From Blastomussa wellsi (lineage: Eukaryota > Cnidaria > Anthozoa > Scleractinia > Plerogyridae), in assembly GCA_947652115.1 (NCBI GenBank), contig OX393566.1:23283674-23347673 (forward strand): a stretch of 64,000 nucleotides of DNA. The letters run 5' to 3'. The translations under genes were made by a program, and so were the position numbers. Positions 32,901 to 44,900 of the stretch are shown piece by piece (within the stretch, counting starts at the first letter, position 1; each line of letters begins with the position of its first letter). Under the pieces are notes generated by a model, which was given only the letters and a program-made list of their open reading frames with translations, was not told the origin of the DNA and did not search any database.

Positions 32901-35900
32901 ACAATCCAAAAATAATTTTCAAATCCAAAAAATATTTCAAATCGTAATATTTTTTGCTAGTCCTTGTTGGAAAGTTTGTCACATCTAAAAACCTATTACA
33001 AATCTTTATACAATTATTGGATCTACAAGTAAATTTTCATGAATACGAAAATAGTTTACAATCCAAAAATCTTTGTGAAATCCAAAAAAATGTTTTGAAA
33101 ATCGCAAAAAATATTTTGTCACGTGCTGCTTGCGCCGGCAATCAGTTTGTGTCAGAGGCTTGTCGACTTAGCCGCCATATTGCATCCAAAGGATAGGAGA
33201 GTTTGGAATATGAGCAGTGCAGTGCGATGTTCTGCCATATTACATGGATGGCAAATTTATAATTTATAAAGAGACAAGAGTGAAGTACCTTCCACCTGCT
33301 GCAATGCGTTTGGCCCTGGTGAAACAGGCGATCGACGATACAGCTTAGCTTGTCCTCAGCTTGTTCCACGTTTAATTACTTTCCACACAGCATGCTCGTA
33401 ATGAGCTTGATTTCTTCGGGATTTCTTCTTCGCAGCCCATACTCGCTTAGCATTCTATTGAAAGTCCTTCATAGAAATTCCATGTTCTCCAAATCCCCAT
33501 TTAAAGTTATGTTTTACTGCAGATCTCTCGTCAGCCGAACTGCACAACACACTTTCCTGTTATTGTCTCTTAAGAGTCCCACGTACGCCGACGGCAGAAT
33601 GTTTCAATGTTCCAAAATTTGCCTTCCACGTTTATGGCAGAACATCGCACTGCTCATATTCCAAACTCTCCATACCTGCTTTTTAGCCAAATATGCTGAA
33701 ATTTGGTATTTTTACATTATTTTGGATGATCTTTCACGTGCCAGGCTCAATTTTTCATTCATGTATTTCAAGCATTTGGCTGACATCACTGAATTTCCAT
33801 TCTGCTCTGTAAATTAAATAAGTACTATCACATCGGCACTTTCGGAATTTGTCGAGATCGTAACATTCCTAAACGATAAGATCATTGGTGTCTACCCGGT
33901 GAAACTTGGAGTCACGCAATGTCCAACACGCAGTTCCAAATTCACTATATACACTATCATACATGTAGCTTGCCGAGTGTTTGCGAGGAAAAAAGCAGAT
34001 AATATTTAATTTTTTAAACAGAGTGTTAAATTTTAATAGCACGGTTATAAGCTCTAAGAGCTTCTTGTCTAATCTGCAATGATTCCTGGAATGATTCTAA
34101 CTTGATCAAAGAACTCTTTTTTTTATTTGGTCCCTTGCAAATTTCATTGGGATTTCAAGGGAAGTCATCTACAGCCAATGAAAAGTTTAGCTATGGCATT
34201 TGCCCTGGCACCAATGACTCAATGAAAACTAATTAAAACCAAAATCAATATTAATCAATATCAATGCTATTACAGTCCGTAAAACCGTGAACACCAGAAA
34301 TGTTTATGGAATGTTATTGTGTTACAAAGAAAATGCCAATCAGGTGTGAGAAAACTAAACCGCAAACAGTAATGGTCATTAGTTTGTGGTTTTGAGGTTT
34401 GTTCGTGTGTCCTGAACTTTGCTACGATTGGTCACTACGCAATAAACATTCCAGAAATTTTTTCTGGTGTTCACGGTTTTACGGGAAAGACTGTAATTGA
34501 TTTATATTGATAATTAATGAAAATCAATTACTGAAAATTGAGTAAGTATTAATTTTCATTGATTAATGTTGATTTTCAATGATTCATTATTGCTGATTAA
34601 TCATTGAATAACATGAACAAGTAAGAACTAGTGATATAATTTCTGACATTTGTGACGTCATGATGCCATTTGATTATCAAGTTGTTGGAAATGAATACCC
34701 AAGTTCAAAAAAGATATAAAGTACTCCAAATTTGCATAAATGAAGAAGAGACAAAGACATGGATTGGATCGGTTTGCATGTTCAGCCGTGGTCTTACTAA
34801 CTGTTTGATGTTCAGCATTTCGTTAACGAGACAATTTGTATGACAACACCCGCATGGTCTTTGTCATAATGCTTGTGTATTAAAGGGAAATAACGTTATG
34901 CGGCAGAAAATGATGTGACTAGCTAATGTTAAAACTCGATTGAAAGATACAAGTCTCAAGACCTCCAAGAATCTGAGACCAAACCACAGCTGGTCAATCA
35001 AAAGTGCGTAGTGTACCATTCAATATTACCTGTGCGATACAGGTAGCTATATGTTAGCTCCACGCGTGGCCATCTACATACATGCATGGATGCCCACATT
35101 AGAAAGCTCAACAGCAAAGAAATTGTTGAAATTCACCAAGGTATCTCCAGCACGAAAGCAAACTCCAAATACGCCAGAGGAAATTCTGGAAATCTCACCT
35201 TCCTAATAAGCCCTCTCGGCTCCTCACATATGAATATGGTGGAATTAATCTAAAGCAGCACAACAGAATTGAAAGTCAAAATGTTTAAATCATTTGATAT
35301 TAAAACAAAGTTGATGATTGCAAACCTAACCAGTGGCATTTTCAAGCACATAACATAATTTCGGAATTCTTTGTTGTCAGTTGTACTCTTTAACACCGAA
35401 ATGACGATAGCACATGTTGTCACAGAAGATAATTATTCTCTTGCGAGTATAAACATAGTAAAAATTGTCATGCTTTTTCAAAGTCTGTTAGCAAAATGGT
35501 CATCACATCTCTCCCACAAAGTAAAATACAAACAGAACAAGGTGCAGAAATATGATTTAAATTTATCTTGGGTTTGATTATTCGATTATTTCCTTTGTTT
35601 TAAAATTCTGATCATAGTGAATTTGAGACAATGAAAATAAAAATAAAGTAGTTTGAAAAATTTTAAACCATTATAGATATATGAAAACCAAAACATGCAG
35701 TCTGTGATATCTCATATTCGACTAACTTTAAAAGCTTCAATTTTAGGGCGCTTTCCATTTGTTAGAACTGGCCGGTCGACTGGTCTGTCCATAAATGGTA
35801 TGCACGAGTTCTGAGAACTGTCAGAACTGGTTCTGGCCAGATTGGCCCTGCTTATGGGGTAGGGCTTCCCAGTTCTCCCGGTCCTACGCGCTACGAGGAA

Positions 35901-38900
35901 ATATTGCGCGAGAGTTTACGCGTGGAAAATGGCGGCAGGTTCATCACAGACTTGTGGTGGGTATAATAGATTTATACCTAAATTTTGTCCGTTGTTTTGA
36001 CGGAGAGGAAAATTGCTTTTCCTGAAGTTCCTTATGAAGGTTTTCATAAGCACATTGTATTTCATTACAGCACTCAAGAACGAGGAAATTCTCGCTAATT
36101 TGCGCCGAGAAAATACGCAAAATTGAAAAAATAAGCACAAATTCGTCTTCTGCATCGTTCATAACAAGAGTATTCTCCTCCTCCAACGGAATGTTGCAAA
36201 TTTGCATCGGTAAGTCCGCCATATTGTTTATCTTGTGTGTCTTGCGTGTATATCTCGCAAGGATCGCGTGGGTAATAACGTGAACTGGCCTTTGGACATT
36301 TCATTTAGACCGATGAGGACCAGTTCTTACCGATCGGACAGTTCTGACAAATGGAAAGCGCCCTTAGTTTTGATTTTCTTAAAATTAGATTTTTGCAATA
36401 CCCCCATAATTTAGAGTTGGTAGCTCTTAAACTATTTCCATTCAAATCGTTTTACTGTCTGTTCAGTAAAACTAGTTTTACTGAACAGACAGCTACAGAT
36501 TTTGGTTTTTAGACATTTCATATATTGGTTCTAATTCTATGCAGTTGACTGGGTCTCCTCCGCATAGTGATAGAATATGGACAAAAATTAATGCCAACAC
36601 TGACCAAGACCGTCAAAGGTCTTTGACCCAACCTACCATATTATAGGAATATAACGAAGCATGTTAACAACGCGAACAAAATTTACGCGTTATAAAATTA
36701 ACACGAATTTTCGAAAAGTAATGTTTACATACATTTAATTAACACAAATTTCTGTGTTGTACATTTGCATAATTAAGACTCGAATTTGATATTTTTCGCA
36801 CTTCTTTCTTTAGAAAACAACAACGTCCAACAACAAAATTTGTTTTTTATTTCCAGCAAGGTAGCCATACAAACTAGGGCATGAAATGGGATGACAAAAA
36901 TGCGATAGATATTTTGTGCAAGAAAGTTGAAGAAGTAACTTATCCCCTCGGAGAAGACGATCGGTATACTGACGAATCTAAGGACATTTGGAAGTCAATA
37001 TTAAATGAAGATGCGTCAACGGACTCTGACGGAAACGTAGATGAATTGTAACTTTGCTGATAAAAAGGTGTCTTAAAATAACGATGCTTTCAATCAATGT
37101 CATTTTAATTAGCAATGAGGTAAATTAAGATACATAAAATTAACGCGAATTTGTGAAATTTGCGTTAATTACATGCATTGTTAATTTCCTATAATAAGGT
37201 AATTCATTATCCTTGATCCGAGCTTCATGAAATGGAGAGTCGGAGTCTGAGCAAAAATTATCAGGTTTATATCCACGATCCACTGTATTTTTAAAATCCA
37301 TGAATTAAGCCACTCAATTTCTCACAAATCCATGTGCTTTATAAGGCCAAATGGTTTGACCCACAATCCTTTTCACCCCCTTGAATTGTAAGGCAGCCAG
37401 TATGGAGCATCGAAGCTGAGCAATGCTAAAATTGATATTTTCTTCTTCTGTCTTTTGTAGGTTTAAGGATATCAGTATAAAGTCTACAAAAGGAGGAGGG
37501 ACGCTTTCTCTTGACTGGAATCCCTGCAACAAGTGGTCAAAAAAAGTACCACCGAAGGCAGGAGCAAACACTTGCAATGACGTAGCTGTAAGCCAGTGAT
37601 CAATTACAATTTGAATACAGTTGAACCCCTATCAAGCAGCCACCCATTAAGTTGCCACCCTTCATTAAACGGCCAGTGATGAGCGCCAGTAATTATTTAT
37701 CATGTATTTTTCTTTCTTATTAACCCATTGACTCCTGGATATTTTTGCAAAAACACATTTTTAGACATTTTGAACATTTTCTAGTCATTTGTAGGCTAAA
37801 TCAGCTCCAAATCTTTTCAAAATGCATTTGCAAAATAAAGACATGCCACGTTTTTCACTGGAATCGCATTTAAAAACATTTTAGCTTGAGCATGCGCACA
37901 AATCAAACGAGAAAGTGACCCACCTCTTAAGGCATTCCGTTGTCTTATTGTTTAGCTTTTCCAATGGGTTAATACTCTTGGAATTAGAGGCCTTTTTAAA
38001 TTCCGTATTTTAGCAGCATTTTTTAATCACTTTTAAGCCATGGCGGGTACGCCATTTTCTTAGTGCCACCGAGCGATCAACAGGCTATGTAATCCTGATT
38101 ACTCCAATCGAAAATAGAAGCACAGGGAGCTAACCACATAGGTAAAGGCATCTTGAAAGTGGAGAAGACCCTGGGAATGAGGTTGGATTTTTCATTTATT
38201 TGCGATTTGTCATCTTGGTTTTCCAGTTTGAAGTCTTTGGCTTCAGGATTTACTCAATAGGGAACACCTACATGTAACTAGAGCTATCTAAGCATATCAA
38301 AAACATATTATTCACAAATTATTCACAGAAAAATCCTTAGGCTCGATTTCCCCCGCTCCCTCGGGTCCAGTCTGCATTCCTCCCCGAATCAGCGGCTGGT
38401 TATTGAGCCTAAAAAATCCTACAATCACAGAAATTGAAATTATGAATTGTAAAGAAAGGAAACAGTGCATTCAAGATTTTACTTATATCAAGCCTGCGTA
38501 TCTGGGTCTTGAACTGTGTGAGACTTACAGCCGACCGAAAATTTTGGGGTGTGACCATCTCAATGCCTGGATGTGTTTTGTCAACTTCATCAAAACGTCC
38601 TCCCAAGTACTTTTTAGGGAAATTCAGATTATTGGTGCCATCATTTACTAGATGAATGTCTCCTTTCTTGCATTACTTCTAGTTTACATCACAAAATTGT
38701 GTCAGTTGAGGCTGTAATATCTCCAAGGCATGAGACTCGCACATAATGCGTGAGAGTTGCCAGGTATACACTCCACTGACCCTGAGAAAAATGAGTCAAC
38801 ACGAGGCAGGGAAAAGTCTTAAGTCAACCTGAGTTGTAGCACCCACTAGGTGCCGGCAGATGCCCTCAGTAGTTTTCTTAATTCTATCAAGAAATGATAA

Positions 38901-41900
38901 TGAGGACTATTTTTTTGAAGATCACCAATTGAAAAACTTATTAACTTGAGGAAACCAACCTTTTTTTATTTAATTGCCAGGTTTGTCTTTATTTTGGTGA
39001 AGCACTGTTTGCTGATGTTGGTGACCAGGAGTCTGCAGATTACAGCTTAAACACAACAACAGAAACATGTGTATTGTCATTTAAAGGAAAGGCCATTCCT
39101 GCCCCTAACGGAAATCCCAAAAGGTTTGTGACAATTTTGCCGTTTGCCCACTGGCAGGAAAACTCTGGTTTATGTTGATTGCATAATGCATGTCTGTTTC
39201 TACAAAATGAAACATGCACCATGCAATCTTCTGCCATTGCAACTGGAATCTGAGTGGTTGGGTTAAACGAATTTCAAGGGTTAGTCAGCAAGAGGTAACT
39301 AACTTTTACCATGTTGTTGTTGGCCCATCACTTGTACTTAGGCCCTCTCTGAGAGAAACTACATCCAAGCCAATTAGGGCTCACAGTTCTTGTTATTATA
39401 ACCTCATGGTCGATCGTAGAATAAAGACTACTTTTGTTGTCTGTGCCGGCCAACATGGTGTCAGAAGTGGGATCGATCATGAGGTTATAATAACTACAAC
39501 TGTGAGCCTAGGTGGCCCGGATATACCGTTAGTTTCCCTCAGAGAGGGCCTAAGTACAAGTGATGGGCCAACATTGTCATTATTTTGAAGCAACTTTCAT
39601 AGATAAATTTGACAGTCATGTGGTTTCCAGTTTCTTGTCTCATCAAAGCAACACATTTTTATTTGCTTTTTGAAGTCTTTATGGGATTTTGATGAAAACA
39701 ATCATGGTGGTCGGTTGCTTAATTTTACTCCTGTACCTTCTAAAACTGAGAGTTTTAGGTAAGACAGAAGTAGAATGCATCGAACGTAACGAAACTTGGC
39801 AGAGTGGTAGATTGATAGGTTGCTTATATATTGGTGTGTATTTAATCCCATGTGACCTCTATTGTGACATCATATATGATGTCCAAATTTTGCATCAAAA
39901 GGAGAAAATCCAGGAAAGAAATGGTAAAAGTTTGATATTAGTTTTCTGCATAGAATTCTATGATTTCTGGTAAAACCCCATCTCAATCTGATAAAAAGGT
40001 GTAAAGTTACAGGTAATTAAAGAAATTCAAATTTCCCTCCGCATGACCATATATGGTCAAACTTGGATATTTAAGACGGATTCCGCTAAAAGTTCGAGCA
40101 ATAACTCCATTTACCAAATGTCTACTCACAACACGGTAACTTTTTGAACACTATTTAAAACATCTCACTGTAATTCATTTCTCTAGGTGACCCTGCGATT
40201 AAATCCCCACGCATTCTCGAGAAATTTAATGTCAAACCTCGTAAGAATGCTCAAAGCGTGTGTTATTGTGTTTTCAACTAACGCGAAAGGTCCCTTTTAA
40301 TTGAAATATGGATAACTTCAAGTTCAATTTTCTCTCGCGGGGTCAGCTTGAGAGCTTAGTCTTGATAAGATCTTCTTACCTTTAGTTAAAATATTACCAT
40401 GCTATAAGATTTTTTTGGTAACTTATTTTTTGCCATTATTGCTCGAATGTTCTGCGGAAATCATCTTAAACGCAAAAACAATGAATGCATTCTTAACGGA
40501 GAAAAGACAAAGCTGCATAAAATCAAAATTGTAGTTCTTTTCATTTAGCATATGTAGTGCTATGATGCGTATTTCGTATCGAATTACGTCATTGTGACGT
40601 CATAATGACGCAATTTGTGACGAAATACGCATCATAGCACTACATATGCTTATGTGCCATGCCTCAACTAGACACTATGTATGTACAGTTTTGACCCAAT
40701 CGGAAGTGAAACTTGCTTCATTAAACACGGTGAAGAGAACAAGCTTTAATTTCAATGTTTGTGTTAGGATCCCATGCAGATTTCCTATCAATTTTCTACC
40801 TTGAAACTCACGAGGCTGACTTGTGGCAAGTCTTTCAACAATATTGACACTATCTGCAGTAAACCAGTTTAACCTGGAGCCGGCAATCCTTTAAATTTAT
40901 GTTCAGTCTTCAAACTAAGAAAGCTATGTACATCTAATTATTTGTTAACAAAAACTCCCTTTGAACTAAATGTAAAGGGTAAATCCTTGTGTCAAGCAGG
41001 GTCCATGACTAAACAAATCCTAGATATATACAACTCTCACACACCATGCATGAGTTTCACTCCTCTGGGTCGAAAACTTCAATCTCAAACCTACTCAGTG
41101 GGGGGGGACAGGGGGGTCAAAATCTCCCGCCTCCCGTACCCTGCTCTCCCGGTTCCCGTACCTTTATTTCCCACCTCCCGCCCTTTCCCGTGCTGCTCCC
41201 GTCCCTTGTAACTTGGCGAGTGAAAACACATCCTAGTCATTTAGCTTCGCAGTTCTTAAGCATTTCCTTTGTTTTTAAATACAATTGAACAAGATTACCA
41301 CTGCCATATGTTTCAATTCAATGAAGTTTTGACCTACCGTTTATCTTCTTTGAGTTTCAGCATTTCAGCTCATTTCCATTGGCTCTTCAGATTTGTTTCT
41401 GAAATCCGTTTTCAGTGGTGACGGTCTCAAAAGTTAATTCTAAATTGTCTCCTGTTCTGGTAAAGTATACATTTACGCATTTCCAGTAAGGGATGGACCA
41501 TTATATTTTTGAGGGGGGGGTTGGGCAAATACCAAAAAAAAATTCCTGCACAGCAAAAGTGGAGAAAAAAAAATTCATGCACAGTGGGCCAAGGGGAAAA
41601 AAAATTCGAGCAAGCCTTCCTGTAAGACCAAATGAAAAACTAATCTGTAATTTTTGTCATCATTTTATTTCAACTACCAAAAATGCTCTGTAATTATTTG
41701 TATAATTCACCTCTTTGTGTTTCATATCATATAATAAATATATTATTTCCATCTATCTCTTGTATTAAAACATTTCAATGAATCTGGTATAAAATATAAC
41801 ATTCATGTCAAAAAATATCATTTTTGAGCTCTTGTATTGAAATTTATGTCAAGATATATCTATTAATAAATAAACAACTATTATGAAATATTGTTCACAG

Positions 41901-44900
41901 TTTGAAAATTATGAACACAATTATCAAAAACAATTGGGAAAGTGGTTTTCAACAACCAAAAATACTTTGTAAAGAACACATTCAATATATTCAATTTTCA
42001 ATTCAATTTCAATTTCCTGACATTGGATAAAAAGATCCAGACATTTTTACGTTTAAAATTCAGCTGAATAGACTTTCTCATTTTTTGTGGTAACCCACAC
42101 ATGTATAACTGAATAGACTAAATGCAGCTCTTATCAGCCTGGAGAGAAAGCAGTGCTTTGAGGTACATGTATCATTTTCTGTTACATACTTGTATAGGCA
42201 TACCTCATGAAATGCTCACTTTTGGCGACACTTTAATAAATATGAATAATGCTGAAACCGATGGGGAAAAAAAAAATTCGTGCACAAACTTAAGGTGCTA
42301 AAAAAAATTCTTGCACAACCCAAAGACGAAAAAAAAAATTCTTAACAAGACAAAATTGCCCAACCCCCCCCTCAAAAATATAATGGTCCATCCCTAACCA
42401 GTCCGGCGTTTATTGCGATCAGACAATTAAATCATGGAAGTAGGATTTGACGGAATTGCGAGCGTCAACAAGCGCCTGTTTTGGACTGTTCTTTAAGAAT
42501 TTAGAAATTTGGTGCTGTTGTGTTTTGAAGAGTTATCGTGTGATACAGTACTACAGTGTTAGCGAATGCAAGGAAACAAGGAAAAACTCAAAATACAAGT
42601 TAAGCTTAACAGTGATTGTTGTGGTAAGTTATTAAAAAATGGTTAACAAAACAGGAAAGCACACCTACCGTGCAATTCGTAATCTTTTGAAAAAATCTTC
42701 TCTTTGTTTTCGATGAAGTCGTTCCTGACTGCTTCCCAAGCTGTTTGTCCGCCTATTCTAATTGGAATCGATTTCGACTTGTCTAAAACAAAAAACTGGG
42801 ACGTAAAACGAACCACTCCACACTCTCCAGCGCGCGCATTAAAGCAGCATTCAGTTGAGGCATCTCTACACCACGCGGTGAAATCTTTCGTCCGTTCTGA
42901 TTCACGGTCGTAAGGAGCAAACTCCCAAGAAGGTCTTCCATGCACGGACCTTTCACTGCCGCACCGAAAAATACTGAGACCTAACAAAATTGTCTTGGAC
43001 GACATTGAATTAAGATCGCCTGCTCGTCTTACTTCTTTTGCACTTTGATAGCTTACGCGACACATGCCGCTTGACATTTCATGACCTATGACGTAACCAC
43101 TTTAAACGGGTTTACTATTTCACCGGAAGTAAGCCTGTTATTCAGCCCAGGCGCAAATTTCGTTTGCTCAGAAGTCTCAGAAGTGATTGAGAAGAAGTTA
43201 AATGCAAGTCAAATATATTTTGGGTTCTTGTTTTTGGAAGTATTCTAACGCACTGTTGAACAAAAAAAATTAGCGTCTCGCGTTTCTCTCCCGCTTCCCG
43301 CCCACTTAGAACTCCCGCTTCCCGCCCTTTCCTCTCCCGCCTCCCGTACCCCTCCCGCCCCCTATTCTCCCGGGCTCCCGCCCCCCTGTCCCCCCCCACT
43401 ACTCACGCCTGTGGATCAGCCAAGTGACACAATTTATAAAAATATGTGAACTTGAAGTGATGCAAGAAAAGAAACATTCATCTAAATGATGGTGCTTCAC
43501 TAGCCTGCGAACAGGCTCCCTGAATTCAGCTTCCTTCGCTCGCCGACATTTTCCCCAAACTACCCCCCCCCCCCCCTGGAGAGCTTGTTTGCAGGCTAGT
43601 GCTTCCCCCAAATTCACTGATGACATACCTCAGGACGATGTTTCGACAACTTTGTGTTTGACAAAACAGGTCCTGTCAATGGGGTCTGGGAATCTTCGGA
43701 CTGCGTTTGGAAGTGTTCGGGACAACCACGGGAATCTTTGGTCGACTTCGGAAATGATTGGATCATCTCAAAAATTCTGTTAAAAATCTCACACTTAGCA
43801 GGTGTAATATTACTGCCTAATTTTTGCATTTTTTGTCACCAGCTCATCAACTGTAATCATTTTGCAATGTGATGAACATGAAGTGGGCAAATTGGAGTCT
43901 GTTACCGAACCTGTACTACAAACTCCTGACCATCTTCAAATAGTGAGTTCTGCACAGTGTTTGTATCATCAACAAAAAAGTAATACCTCGGAAAGGACAA
44001 TCAGCCCACCCTCCTTGCTTTTATTTCAGACTTAGTAGCATTTTGGAGGGTCATATGTTTATGCAGGGATGTCAAGTAGGTGGGGAAAGTAAAAAAGTAG
44101 CCGGGTGATTTTGTTGTTTGAAGTATTTTTCACTTTCCAGTGTTTTGGTTTTGTTTCAAAGTAGCCGGAGCTCAAACTCGTAGTAGCCGGCCCTAGTGAC
44201 AGCCCTTTTTATGTATCCCAAAAGTGTTGACTTATATGTCGGATTACATGTCATGAAATATCACATGCATTGAATTCCTTCGTTTTCATTCAGCCTTTGA
44301 CTCTTCGCTCCAAGTATGCTTGTCCAGTAAAGTCTGGGTTGAGTGCAGGAAGCATCCTCATTATAATGTGAGTGGAATGTTCATTTGCACGGAACAAACA
44401 GTACCTCTGTTGCCGTGTACTACACCTACTCAATAAATATTTTCCAGGGGGGGGGGGGGGGACATGCTCCTGGGCTTCTATAGAGACCCAGGAGCATGCG
44501 TGTGTGTTTCTTGTGTGCATTCCCGATGGAAATTATATTAATTATATTTTACGCTTCGTATTGTTAAGTAACTTGAAGTTTTAAATAATTTGTACGTCTG
44601 CTTTCTTTGTGTTTGATTGTTTTTGTGTTTTGCAATAAAAATTGTTTGGTATAAAATCTCCATTCCGTTTGCAGTGTTATCTCCTTGCTTGTGGTGTACC
44701 TTGTAGCTGGTATTCTTTTCAATAAGTATCACAAAGGAGCAAGTGGAAGAGACGTCATTCCTAATATTAGCTTCTGGGCAGACTTCCCTTTACTTGTGAA
44801 GGTTTGTATGATTTGTACCACGCAAGGAAATGGTCTTCACTGTGAGCCCAAAGAGGCCTTCATAGTAGAACATTGTACTGTAATGAAAGTCACAGCTTCA

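Larger units (their letters stand above)
30117..37460 (+). other. Intron 1 of the M6PR-like gene (7.3 kb)
   Basis: The donor is GTACGA and the acceptor CTTTTGTAG. It holds a degenerate tandem repeat, several inverted-repeat elements listed separately and purine-rich runs at 32640-33110. No independent gene was recognised. The frame at 33350-33817 overlaps an inverted-repeat element and has no domain. Confidence 0.7.
39124..43842 (+). other. Intron 3 of the M6PR-like gene
   Basis: GTTTGT to TTGTCACCAG. It contains an LTR piece, a large palindrome, a Harbinger-like MITE, C-rich repeats, a minus-strand open frame and a fold-back element, each listed separately. No further host gene is clear. 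Confidence 0.7.

Noticed and set aside
33350..33817. 155-codon plus-strand gene
   Set aside because: It overlaps the inverted-repeat element at 33196-33670, has no start context or domain and is probably chance.
36850..36880. Splice acceptor making the 56-aa ORF an M6PR-like exon
   Set aside because: Exon 1 and exon 2 of the M6PR-like gene join in matching phase without it, and the peptide does not resemble the MRH domain.
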